This document shows, in pieces, positions 45,015 to 57,300 of a stretch of 64,000 bases of DNA. The stretch's first letter is position 1, and every line of letters starts with the position of its first letter. This stretch comes from Tetragonia tetragonoides (taxonomy: Eukaryota > Streptophyta > Magnoliopsida > Caryophyllales > Aizoaceae), in contig CM076144.1 in NCBI GenBank assembly GCA_038025085.1, forward strand, positions 45,238,001-45,302,000, read 5' to 3'. The notes beneath the pieces are model-generated. The model was not told the DNA's origin. It worked only from the letters and a program-made list of their open reading frames with translations, and did no database searches. Made by a program: the position numbers and the translations under genes.

Positions 45015-46992
45015 AAAGCAATAATGATGGTGCTGGTGAGTGTGAATTTTGCATTGTATTGTGGATATTTGATTGTGTTATTTTATGAATATAGTTTGAA
45101 TTACTCATCATGTTCTAGATTATTTGTGCCAATTTTTACAGTGACTTGATCAATCGTTTAATTCTAAATGGTGGAACTTTAGCACATTGTTTAGTTTATA
45201 CTCGGTCGAAAACTTATAATTTGATGTTAGTTAGTTGTGGGAAAATATGGCATATGGCTTTAGGCTTATGGCTTATCGTTATGTTCGAATTCGTGGTCAT
45301 CTTGTTATAGATTATTTCTTCCATTTAGTTTGTAGATACATGGGCTTGACTTGGGTAATTCCAAATAGTAGGGCAATAGCTGTAGGGAATTTTATTTACA
45401 TAAAGACCATGTTTTGCATACAAATCAGATTCAGATATGTTAATTTTACAGCCTGAATCTCTCAAATTTAGCTACAGACCAAGCAGGCTGTCTCGAATAG
45501 CATTAGTTACCTTCCCTGGGGAGGATATCTGGGTCCAACTGAACTTCATGTACCGAGAAAACAGTTAACTAGAAGAGCATACTTCACTTCTCGAACAATT
45601 GCACCGAGCCACTGACTGGACGAGCTGTTTTCTGAAAGACCCCAAAGGCTTCTTTGTACTGTAATGGTATAAACAAGCTCTATACTTCTCTGGCTTCCCG
45701 TTACAGAGTTGAATTGGCTGGTACAGAATGTTCATCCCAGAGCAAATTCCAGGCCATTGAGCTAGTAAGCACCAAGCTTTCACGGAATATTGACACTCAA
45801 CTCACCAAATATGTGAAATACTCTAATCAGCAGAATCACATAGAGCACATGTAGGTTTGCATTGAATTCCCCATTGTCTGATACTGATCCTATCAGTACT
45901 ATTAAGCTGGTACCATAGAGCTAACCAAAGAGTAAAGACAGCCCTTGGCCTAGCCCCATTTGAGAGAACTTGAACCTTAGGTAATTCACCAAGCAGCTCA
46001 GTATAGGCTACCTAATAGATACCTTACCACCAGTAACCACAGCATTCCAATTTCGGGTAATATTTTTGACCATCCAGCAAGCCTTAGGAGTAGGCATGGT
46101 AGCAATATCAGCATTTTTGATGTAGTAAGCGTGGATCCATTTCACAGCTTATCCTTCTTGTTGCTATGATCCCAATTAATCGAAGCATAACTGCTTCATT
46201 CCATATCTGCATGTTTACAAGGTTAAGCCCCCCTGCAGGAATTGGCGTGCAAAACTGTATCCCAAGCTATCAAGCTTTCTTTATAACCACACAGCTGCCG
46301 ATATTAGATGTTAGTTGTTGAAAAAAATAGGATATATTCCAATTCACTTTTTTTTTTCTTTTGCCATTTACATCAAAATGTCTCCAGAGTTTAGTAGCTT
46401 TTAGAGTTGTGGGGATTGACTTGCTCAATGGATTTAATCCCATACAGTAGAGCAATAATCCTATTAAGACAATGTTTGTATGTACACTATTCAAAAGACT
46501 ACATAATTCCTGTTTTTTATATTTATCTAACAGTGACTGAATTTTGCAGACAGAATGGAGAGTTTGTTAAGAGGGCTAGCGGAGAGCTTGGATGACACAA
46601 TAATGGAAGGCTGGGAGAATTTTCTGCCGACGGATTTGACGGCAGGGACGAGGGCAGCACCGCCAGCAAGCAAGGCAGTGGTTGAGAGGCTACCAGTGGT
46701 GAAGGTTGATGAGGGGATGTTGGAGAAGGTGGGTGAAGATGCAGAGTGTTGTATCTGTAAGGAAATATTGGGATTGGGGGATGAGATGCAGGAGTTGACC
46801 TGTAAGCATTTGTTTCATCCACCGTGTTTGAAGCCATGGCTCGACGAGCATAATTCGTGCCCAATTTGTAGGCACGAGTTGCCAACGGATGATCACAAGT
46901 ATGAGAGCTGGAAGGAGAGGGAGAAGGAGCTGGAGGAGGAGAGGAGGGGTGCTGCTAATGCTGTCCGTGGTGGGGAATTCATGTATATTTAG
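44480..46992 (+). CDS. AIP2: AIP2-like RING-H2 E3 ubiquitin ligase
   Basis: Two exons, 44480-45035 and 46550-46992, joined in phase 1 across GTGAGT...TTGCAG, give 332 residues (Arabidopsis AIP2 is about 310). The N-terminal domain is helical (ITKQLQNLRIQLGKK..., LLSVAESLSSDPSEKSQL), with FEGHLTVDPEPAQPHWLVQQ near residue 135, typical of this family. An Asn run encoded by AAC repeats ends exon 1. The RING-H2 ligands are C252, C255, C270, H272, H275, C278, C289 and C292. The end, RGAANAVRGGEFMYI, closely follows AIP2. In Arabidopsis AIP2 ubiquitinates ABI3 and dampens ABA responses; that role here is inferred from similarity. The start at 44480 is chosen because the longer frame reads through the CT repeat. 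Confidence 0.9.
45480..46330 (-). mobile_element. LINE remnant in the AIP2-like gene intron, antisense
   Basis: Minus-strand translation gives broken LINE ORF2 wording: CRGLNLVNMQIWNEAVMLRL near 46220, WIHAYYIK-like sequence, then ARPRAVFTLWLALW and PTCALCDSAD near 45860. That is the end of RT and the zf-RVT zinc domain. Several stops and shifts. It fills over half of the intron. Confidence 0.7.
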
Positions 46993-47868
46993 AAGACAAT
47001 TGGAGTGGCTTTGAATATTTGGCTTAATTGGATGTATTGTCGATTGATCAAATGTAATCATAACAGGTGTTTCAATTCATCAAATTATATGTTTACAAGT
47101 TCAGTAAAAATTCAGATTAGCAGAAAAAAGTAGTCCAAATTCAAATTTGTCTTTGGTTGTTGAAGCCCTGTGTCCATTATTGAACGCGGGACTGGGGAAT
47201 ATACACAAGCGTGCTGCGTGCATAGATTTAAGCAGCATGTCTATGTGATTTTAATTTTATTTAGCTGATATTTGATAATGTTGTGACATTTGACACAACT
47301 CATCTCGTAAGTCGTACGGAGTAAGTAGGTACAAAATTCGATTTGCTTGTTTATTGAGGTTAATCATCATGGATCATCAATAGTTCTTGGTTGTGTATTG
47401 TGTAGTTAACCATCATGTTTGGCCCTAGTAAGAAGGTAAATGAGATTATTGCAAAGAGACATATGAGATGTAATTCGAACAAATAATCATGGATCATTGT
47501 TGCTATGAGTTCATGCAAATCTTGTGAGCCAAACAAAAGATACAACGAACAGACAAACATCATCATCACCATTTTCTTCCCTTACTCAAACACAGAACCC
47601 TCCAATACTCCCCAGTCTTATGGAGTACTGACTGCAAATATATTTAGTTCGATTAAAAGCCAAGAACAAGGGTATGCTTAATCATCCAAGTAAAAATCTT
47701 TTCCTTTTTCATTTCTTAATCTTGATATAGTTAAAACTTATGCATAATCCTGTCTTAGTTTGAGACGCCTCTGAGTTAGGGACATTGCCAATGAATCGAG
47801 TCATTACACCTCTCCCATGTAGACTTGGCATCCAAATCTGAAAATTGAGCGAGAAAATCTAAATTGAT
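46993..47868. other. 3' flank of the AIP2-like gene
   Basis: Presumed 3' UTR then AT-rich spacer. Nothing recognised. Confidence 0.5.
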
Positions 47869-48180
47869 AGTTCGAAAGTCCACTAATAATGAGTACAATA
47901 ATGGATCTTGAATCAGACGGATGAGATTGACTGACCAGATAGACAGGTAGTTGGATCTGATCGAAATCTGACCGAAAGTCCACTAATAATTAGTACAAGA
48001 ATGCATCTCGAACCAAACAAATGAGATTAATTGACAGAAAGATAAATAGTTGGATCTAACCGAAATCCGACCGAAAAGCCTGATTTTAGAGTTTGAAAGC
48101 CTACCAATAATTACTAAACAAACATATTTCAAACCCGAAAAATAAGATTGACCGACATGAATCCGATTCTACCAACATAT
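47869..48180. repeat. Imperfect tandem repeat, about 100-125-bp unit, three copies
   Basis: Units begin GAAAG(T/C)C(C/T)ACTAATAAT at about 47874, 47975 and 48098 and share GATGAGATTGA...GGATCT(G/A)A(T/C)CGAAATC(T/C)GACCGAAA. The last is more diverged. Confidence 0.75.
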
Positions 48181-48326
48181 TTGTCAGATCTACTAGTCTC
48201 ATGACATACAGCAGGGAATTAGTCTTTCTGTCCTCCAAAAAGAAAAAAACAAAAGAAAATAAACGTAGCACATCCCATTTCCCATGGAGTATTACACCTG
48301 AATATATGTTTATGCAACCTAAGTAC

Positions 48327-48994
48327 TAGGGATGAGCACAAATACCGGGTATTCAGTATCAGAACTCTAAGCGGTTTGAAATCAATGGTTCCGAAATCGG
48401 AAACGATTTGACGGATCCAATTCCAAATTTCAAAAATAGGAACTGATACCAACCAATTCCAATTAAGATTCCTAACTTTTTGAAATCGAAATCGCTTGGG
48501 TACCCTATTAAAACAAATTACATAATATTTTCATTATTAGAAACAAAATATGGTGATTTTCTAGTAATATTTGTGATTTGGTAAACTAATTTTGTAACTT
48601 TATGGTTTAATGATTGTATTCGTAAATTGTAATACTAATGATTAAATGATTGTATTAGTAAATTATAATTTACCATGTTAGTTGTTTGGATCGTAATGTA
48701 AAATTTTAATTTTGTTGTATTTTTAGGATTAATATTTGTTGGTGTCATTTTAAAATTAATATTTTTATTATTCAAATATACAGTTATTTGATGTTGAAAA
48801 TAATGAAAGTGGATTTTAATGTGGAACTGGATACTCGGGAACTGACGGATCCAATTTTAATCAATTTCTAAAAGTAGGAACATGTACAAACCAATTCCAA
48901 GTCCAGTTCCCAATTTCCTATGATATAGAATCCAGTGTATCCAATTCAAATTCCGAATAGTGCACTACCCGGTGGCCGGTTGTGCTCACCCCTA
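48327..48994. mobile_element. Terminal-inverted-repeat element, possibly hAT-like
   Basis: 668 bp. The left end TAGGGATGAGCACAAATACC matches the complement of the right end TAGGGGTGAGCACAACCGGC, and both arms then contain ACCGGGTA. The interior has two diverged direct repeats with GACGGATCCAATT and ACCAATTCCAA. I could not confirm a target duplication, so the superfamily stays open. No transposase. Confidence 0.6.
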
Positions 48995-49191
48995 CAGTAA
49001 ATACTACAGATTCTCTTTTATACAATTTTGTTAGGAAACATGAATTACCGATAATACCCTCATAACTCATAAGTCACAACTGCATAAGGGTGATGAAGAG
49101 AATTTGTTAAGGGTAATAAAGGTATTTGACTCTCAACAGATACATCCATACAGGCCGCCATCTGAAAATCAATCAATCAATCAATCAATAT

Positions 49192-49192
<1 letters not shown>

Positions 49193-49247
<55 letters not shown>
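49193..49247. repeat. (TA)n microsatellite at the Helitron (b) start
   Basis: About 27 TA units, preceded by (AATC)n at 49168-49187. Confidence 0.95.
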
Positions 49248-49251
<4 letters not shown>

Positions 49252-51271
49252 GAGGCATATTTCGGAAGCAATGAGGCGTGCCACGTAAGCAAGAATTTTA
49301 AGAGCGCGCCACCTAAGCGAGGATAAAGACAAAAATTAACTGTTCATTTTTAGTGTAAAACGCTTAGGACTCTTAGAATCCCTACTATTTAGGATTCTTG
49401 GGTTTTGATAGACCTCTAGAGTTTTATACGAGTTATACTAGAACTCTGTCAAATATTTGAAATCAAATATAACTTTTTCTACACATCTCAAAAAATAATA
49501 ACTTTTGTACCATCAAATTCGCATCGAAAAATACTTTAGAACGAGATGCATATACATGTATAACGAAACATGTAAGATCGCAGGTATATGTTGGTTCCCG
49601 TAAATAAGTAAAAATAATAATAATATTAACAATAAAATTAAGCTAAAAATAAAAAATGAGCAAATATCTTTAGTCACCTAAGCGGTATCTTTAAGAGCAT
49701 GCCACATAAAAGAGAATATTAAACAATAAAATTAAAGTAACACATACTCATAAGTCATAACACATACTTTGAACAAAAAATAATAGAAATAAATAGAAAT
49801 AAGAAAAGAAAAGAAGATTTTTCACACGTTAGTAACTTAGTAATTAGTATACCTAAATCAATTGCCAAATAAAATTATTTTTAACATATCAATCAATAAA
49901 TAATATAAAGAAGTTTCATAGTAATAAAAGTTCGGATAATGAAAAAGAGAGATCGAATTGTGCTAAATAGTTAGAGTTTTATTAGCGTCATAACTACTTT
50001 ATCTTTATCTAATATTCAAACTCGAATATAACTATCCTACACATCTTTAAAAATAATAATATTTGCACCATCATATTTGTATCAAAAAGTACTTCGAAAT
50101 GAGATGCATTTATAATATGCTTACAATAAACTTGTAAGATTGTGTTACAATATTAATTTTAGTAAAAAAACAAATTAATATGATATATACTATTTAATAA
50201 AAGAAAAACGAAAACAACAAAACATATAAATTTGAACTCGTGCATCCCACGGGTATCGCGCCACATATGAATGTCATCTAAGCAAGCAATTAAACAAAAA
50301 TTAAATAAAGGTTAGGAAATGAAATATAGAGGTTGAGTTATGATAGACGTCTAGAGTTTTTATATGAGCTATATTAGATCTCCGTCAAATATTTATAAAA
50401 TCATATATAAATTTTTCTACATGTCTAAAAAAATAATCTTTTAAATCATCAGATTCGCATCGAAAAGTACCTTAAAATGATATTCATTTACAATATGTAT
50501 AAGAAACATGTAAGATTCACTTGACAATAAATTTGAGAAAATATATTTTAAGTTCGTGCATAACACAAATTTGATTACTAAGTTGCATCACCTAAGCAAT
50601 TTGTCTCAACAAAAAAAAATGAAAGCCACATAAGCCAGAAATATATTTGAGAATACTGAAAGAAAAAAAAAGTGGAGAATGTGATATATGTCTCTCCTCA
50701 TGTTCACATTTCATCTTTTATTAATTTGCCTCTCTTTTTGCTATATGCGAGACTACAAGGCCAAAAGTTGACATGAATGTAACGGGAGACTAATGAAAGT
50801 TGAATGCTTCATGAATATCTAAATTTATTGAGAGGTTATCGCATTGATTCAAGGCTCCTCCGATATGATATATAGTGTTCGAACATCGATCTAACAACGA
50901 TTTTAAAGTAACCATTTTCGGAGGTGCAATTTCGTAGAATCCTAATTGTATTGTAGGAGGATTATGATGACTAATATCTTTTTTCATTAAACACCTCACA
51001 TAATCACTTCTCCATTTTATTTTTTTTGAACATTTTCTCACCCTTTATTGTCCCTACATCTCTTTGCCTTCAAGTTTTCTTATTTATTCTAGCAAATCTT
51101 GATGATCCGAGGGGCGTGAAAAATAAAAGAGAGATCGACCTAAATCACTAAGGATAGCATGAAACTAGCATCACTATATAACATGCATAAAGATAATCAA
51201 TTAGAAATTATTTACGATTACTTTTTTTAAATAGGCATGTTAGTGTGCGTATTTCATCAAAATAAATATTA

Positions 51272-51536
51272 CTCCCTCCGTTTCACCAAGATGTTTACAA
51301 TTCGTTTTTTAAGGTCAAAGTTCACAAACTTTGACCATGAATTAGTGAAAAAATACAAAGATTTATAATGTAAAAATGCTATTGTTAGATTCATTTTAAA
51401 GAATACTTTTGAAAAATTATAATTTTATTATTTATATATACATATAATTACAATTATTTACGGTCAAAGTGGTGCATTGGAGACCTTGAAAAAGCAAATG
51501 TAAACATCTTCATAAAACGGAGGGAGTAATATACAG
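51272..51536. mobile_element. Stowaway-like MITE 2
   Basis: 265 bp. Ends CTCCCTCCGTTTCACCAAGA and, on the complement, CTCCCTCCGTTTTATGAAGA. TA duplications at 51270-51271 and 51537-51538. It lies near the 3' end of Helitron (b). Confidence 0.93.
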
Positions 51537-51578
51537 ACATTTCACTCAACCCGTGCATCTCATGGGCTTTAAAACTAG

Positions 51579-51960
51579 TATATATATATATAAAGGAGGC
51601 ATATTTCGGGAGCAATGAGGCACGCCACGTAGGCGAGAATTTTAAGAGCGCGCCACCTAAGCAAAGATAAAGACGAAAAATAATTGATGAAAAACGTCTA
51701 GGAGTCTTAGTGTCCTTACTGGTGTAAAATTAGATATTGATAAACGAATAGAATTATATATAAGGTCATAACAGATCTTCATCAAATATTTAAAATCATG
51801 TATGACATTTTCTATACATCTCAAAAAATAACAAAAATTATACCATCAGATTCGGATCAAAAAATACTTCAGTACGAGATCCATTTACAATATGTTTAGA
51901 ACATATAAGTAAGTATTTTTTGGGAGCAATAAGGTGTGTCACTTAAGCAAAGAGCACGAA
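51579..51960 (+). mobile_element. Helitron-type copy (c), truncated, directly after copy (b)
   Basis: Immediately after the CTAG end of copy (b) come a TA run and AAAGGAGGCATATTTCGGGAG, the same 5' block, then one copy of the internal module (about 51735-51910). Similarity fades after about 51960 and no 3' hairpin was found. Confidence 0.6.
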
Positions 51961-54349
51961 ATTGAATTTGAGTTCCTAATACCATTACAATTCTACTGAA
52001 TTTATCTTTATGTATGTACAATTGTACATTAACCGTTTATCCTACAATTCTACAGGATTTATGATTACTTCTCTCAATTAGAAGCAAGGGTTTTAGGATT
52101 ATTAATTTATTAAATGATATTTTAGTCTTTATAGAGACTACATTACCTAATGTGTCAAGCAAGAATTTGATCATGACAACAATTCAATGACGACATTTAT
52201 CTTCAATCTTCTCATTACAACCCCAGCATGTTGCAAGTACGTAGCCCGGGCCGCAGCTCCCCCATCCCTCCATCACTTTTTTTTTTCTTTTTTTTTTTTT
52301 TTTTTTTTTTTTTGGTGTGTGTATTGATTCGTTGTACACAAATTTAAATTTTGAAGGCTATTGATTTGATTATAACCTAGCTTTTGCAGATTGTGGAGTC
52401 ATAAAATTATTCAAGAATGGCAAAGTCTACCTTTATAAGTAAGTTTTTTTCCCTTCCTCTTCATTTAATTCAAATGAAGAGGTTTTGTATATAATTTGTA
52501 AACCTATTAACAATGACTCTATAGTTTTAGATATAACAAATTTGTTGCAGCTTAAAGGGTAGGACAATTAGCCAAAATATTTAAGACTGTCCCATATTTG
52601 ATGCGAGATCTGGACCCTCGACATGGGATAAGAATGGATGAGTCCCTACCACTTCAATTTTTCCTACTTTTGAATGGATTTGTTTCTTTTATTGGTTTAT
52701 GGTAGTTCCTTTACTCTTTTGCTCATACTCATAAAATATTAGATATACTTTGTATAATTTACACTAACCTCTATTTAAAAGTCTTCCATTTTTCTAATAT
52801 GTATTGTAGATTTGGGATAAGAAAAGTGCTCAAAAGCGTACAAGTAGACCTTTTCAAGTAAGCTTTGTGCTCTATCCGATCATTCTTTTAGCTTTTTTTT
52901 TTTGTTCTTAGGTTCTTTTTTAATTTGCATATAAGTATATATAGCTGTTTTAGTTTCATTTTAATAAATACGCGTAATATACACCTTGAATGTGTACATA
53001 TTGATTTTACAAAGGATCAATTTCTTTATCTTTTTCTTTTTCATTTATTAGAAGATTATAGTTTGAGCAAAGTATGATGTTATAATCACAGAGAAAATGT
53101 AAAGCGTTGATAATGTTGATATGTATCCCTGATTATATAGCGTTGATAATGTTGATATGTATCCCTGATTATATTATCAAAGTTCTCACTCAAATTATTA
53201 TAGCTCAATTATTTTTATGATTGATCTTAATAAGGAAACTTTATATATTGAATTGAAAGTGTTGATTTATTGTCTATTTATTAAAAAAAATATAAGCTAA
53301 TGAAACAATAGTTAAAGTACTAATTATAAAAGTAGAGTTTGAATAGTATTGGAATAGAAACTGAGTTTAAATGAAAGACCCGTGTAACTATGCATCTACA
53401 ATTGATAAGATTTGGAGAAGTATATTTATTAACAATTCTAATCTACTATGGAATATTGGAGTCCATAAATAAACCCCTAACTTCAACTTCTCTCAGCCTC
53501 AGTTGAACAAAACATTGAAATGTCTTTATTTGTAAGCCTGTTTAATAATGTCTTTTTTTTTGTGTCCTAATTATCACAATTGTATTTTTGTAATCTTGTT
53601 TCTCTAAGTGAAGCGTATAGTCACTAGCTTGATGCCGAGCAATGCAAAGGTAACACTATTTTTCTTTACTATGTTTATTGCTTCCCTGCTATCTTATTAT
53701 GAACTATATGCTTTAATTTACGGACTGAATCACTGAGAAGTATAAGCTTGACTAATAAACAATATATCTTTTAATTAATTTGCATGTGCTGATAGGGCCG
53801 GTTCGATACTTATATAATCAAAATTGTCAACTATAATGAACGTTAGATTCATTTTTGGATAGTTTCAAAGTAGGTTGTTCATTGATTTTACATTGCCTAA
53901 GTCCATCTTTAGCTCTAATTAATAAATATTAACATATTATGAATTTAAATTTAAAACAAAAGGAACAAGATATATATTAAAATAACATTTTACTTTTTAA
54001 GAAAACTAGTAAAAAGTAAAAAGAGGTCCATACTGCAAATTCCCTAACCTTATAAGACAAAGTACAAAGCGTGCCCCCTCTCAAAACACAGAGGAACCAG
54101 CAGAACCACAAGGGGGTCAAGGGTTTGCTCTTAAATATAAAAACAAAAACAAAAAAAGAAAAATAAAAACACACACACAAACCCAAAAGGCGAAACACCG
54201 AAACACAAGCTCTCTCTTTCTGAGTTTTAATCACAGAAGAGAGAGATTAAAACCCTCTTTGTTAAATTTTTCAAAAAAAAAAACCCAATAAAATCATTAG
54301 CCGTTTGTTTGAGTGACTTTGCCACTCAGCCATCTGGGGTTTTCCCGCC
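51961..54349. other. Intergenic region and upstream DNA of the CHR12-like gene
   Basis: AT-rich. It contains a T run (52270-52312) and a perfect 36-bp tandem duplication (53103-53138 and 53139-53174). The last about 150 bp (CTCTCTCTTTC, AGAGAGAGATTAAAACCC) look like a 5' leader. No other gene seen. Confidence 0.5.
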
Positions 54350-57300
54350 ATGGTGGAGAGTAGCCCCCAATGTTTAGACCATGTTGAGAAGACAAAGACA
54401 TTGATTTGTGCCCTTAACCTTCTGTCTCGTAACCTTCCTCTCCCACCTGATGTTTTTGCAACTGTCTCTTCTATCTATCATGGCTCTGAATCTGATGATG
54501 ATGATGCTCAATTGGCTGAAGTTGAAAGTTCCCCAGATAAAAATTCCTCAGATTCTGGCCCCAATTTGAATAAAGTAAGGATTTTGGGAACTACCCTTTT
54601 GATTAATTTGGGTTTTCTTTAATGGGTATTCTTTGATTTGTGATTTTGAGTAGGATTTTGGCTACTTTGATTTGGGGGTTTGTTGTGTATCTTTGTGTTT
54701 CTTTATGGATAATGTTTTGGGAAATTGTGTTCCTGTTGTGAATTTGATGTTTGTGATGTTTGATTGAAATGAGGTGCACTTTTGTTTTTGGTCTTTTAAT
54801 TATGGATTTTCAATAAATAAAGTAAGGATTTTTTTGCTCTGCCCTTTTGATTAATTTGGGTTTTCTTTGATTTGTGATTTTGGGTAGGACTATGGGTAGT
54901 TTGATTTTTTCGGGTGTGTTTGTGTTTCTTTGTGGATATGTTTTGGGAGATTGTGCTCCTGTTGTGTATTCCAATTTCCATGATTGTGGTGGTTGATTGA
55001 AAATGGGGTTACTTTGTTTATTATTATTATTTCAATTTGAATGAAGCACTTTCATTTTTGCTATTACCTGTATGGTTATTTTTCAATCTGGGTTTTGTTC
55101 AGTTGTTAATTTTAGAAGATTAAAGTTGCTTTGATTCTGGGATGTTGTGCTTATAAGTTTTTATTTTTTGTTTCTATATGTTTATTTATTTATCTATGTA
55201 TTTTGATTTAGTTCCTTTCTGGTGCTGTTTTGTTTTGGAAAACAGAAACTGGGGCATTGTTCTCTTATTTTCCTGGAAGTTACTACATATTTTTGTTTAC
55301 ATTGCATAGTTCTTATCTCAGCCACATGGAAAAAAACTTTTGTTGCTTGCGTGATTTTGTTCTTCACTAAACTTTGGACAATATTACAATGTGGCAGGAT
55401 ATGTCTGGTATATCGAGTTATGGAGATTTGATTTTGGAATTCGAGGATGCCGTTGTGAAGCAACGGCCAAAGTGCATGTCTGGTAGTGGACTGTCAGAAC
55501 TAAATGAGAGCCGTTTCCAAAGCCGAATTGATCATCGGTTAACTGAACTTGAAGGTTGGTACATTTGACAATGACATTTTTATCTTGAATAGATTAGCTA
55601 TTGAATGTGGTAAGGCGGGTCTATGTTTTCGGTTGATTTGTCATAAAACTATGACTTGTTTCTTGGGTGTGTATTCAAGGATGAATTAATTTTGCTACTG
55701 TATTATCGATTCGGAGATTTTCTTTCTCTCAAGAATTGTGATAGATGCTAAGCTATGGAGTAAATCATGACTGATATCAAATAGTATATAGTTTGAAATT
55801 TATTCACCTTTAATCTGGAAGCTGATTTCATGAAAGAACTAGTAATTTGGATATTTCTATGAAGGAAATAGTTTTTTAGATAAAGAAAAAGTATATTAAT
55901 AAGAATTGAAATGTACAGCAAAAGAGAGGGTTATGTATCCTCTACATAGAACATTTACACATTGCCCCAATTCCTCTGAATATGTCTCTATCAAGGAACT
56001 AGTGCCACCCTATTTCTTTTCAGAATGTATATTCCTTTGATTGATGCTTATGAGTTGTGAGCTGCCTTTTCCATTCCCAACCCCCTCTCGTTAGTTACTT
56101 TCAGATGAATTGCAAGTAGCATATAGTGTACGTGTGTACTTAAAAGCAATCCTATCCCTATTTCTCTTTTGTTTACTATAAAATTTGTTTGCAGAAGTCC
56201 TCATAAATGACTTTGTTTTTAAGCGACTTTAAATTTTGGTAAAATTTGCACTTGTGGTTACTTTTCTGGATTGTACGTCCAGTTTTGCTTGCTATAACAT
56301 TGTTTAAATACTGATGACCTGCACTTGAGTGCTTTAACATTTCAACTTGTGTCATCCACCTCATCGTGCTCTTAAAGATTTCTCAGTCATCACTTTTTTT
56401 TGGATGAAAATGGGACAGTCAAATTAAATTACGTTGAAATGTTTCTTGGGCGTAGAAGCCCGTTCAGGTCATTGTCAAAGTATAAGTAAACGCAAGGGGA
56501 ATGTTTCTCAGTCATCACTTTTAGCTTATCAGTTTTAGTTAGCCTTATTCCTTGCTTAATCTTCCGTGCCTTTCCTTCATCATCAGCCTCATTGTTTGAA
56601 CTACCTGAAATTAGTTCCGTATCCTTATGCGAATTCATCCTTTACGATACTAGACTAATGAGTTTGTAAACTATTGACTTCCTATTACTTTAAGCAATGT
56701 AAGTCCTAAATTATTAAACACAAATCTTTTTGTCGCAATACTTCCCAAAGTACTCTTTTTATTTGCAAACCACCTTCCTCCTTATTCTTTTTCTCTGAGA
56801 AATCTCCCTTATTATACTCGTTCTATAACGTTGAAAAGAAACCTAAACTCTAATCAACATGGATGAATACTTTGATCAAGACCAATATTCAGGTAACCAA
56901 AAAAATTAGTATTAATTTTTTTAATTGTACATTGTTTATGGGCGGAGAGTAGAGAGACTCGCCGGTGCGGTGGGGGTTGGACAGCAGGGGGTGGGGTGGG
57001 AGTTCGGACGCTGGAGGGCTGGATGAGCCGAGGGCTGACGGGCTGGGGACGGGGGTTGGAGGGGCTGGGCTGACAGGGGGCACGCTGACTGTGGTGGTGG
57101 TTGGGCTGACTGGGGGTGGGAGTGACATGGGGGACGGCTGAAGGAGGAGGGGTTGACGGGGGCTGGGGGTTTGGGTTTCTTTTTTCCTGATTTTTTGCCT
57201 TTTATTTTTCAATTTTGTTGATTTCTTTTAGGTAGGGGTTGAGGGAAATGGAGAACTGACAGAGAGAAAAGAGGGAGAATGGAAAAGGGATGAGAAAATA

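Larger units (their letters stand above)
49191..51578 (+). mobile_element. Helitron-type copy (b), + strand, modular
   Basis: It starts at or just before a TA run (49193-49247) followed by ATATTTCGG, AATGAGGCGTGCCACG and AAGAGCGCGCCACCTAAGCG. It ends with the hairpin CCCGTGCATCTCATGGG (51550-51566), CTTTAAAA, CTAG (51575-51578) and T. Inside, a block of about 170 bp, from (T/C)TAGAG(T)TTTTAT to CTTGTAAGAT/CATGTAAGAT, recurs three times (49420-49590, 49970-50150, 50353-50520). No Rep/helicase ORF, so non-autonomous. It contains a Stowaway MITE. Confidence 0.75.

Noticed and set aside
56889..57212. Pro-rich minus-strand ORF in CHR12-like intron 2
   Set aside because: It follows from the G-rich composition of the other strand; no domain, no splice context.
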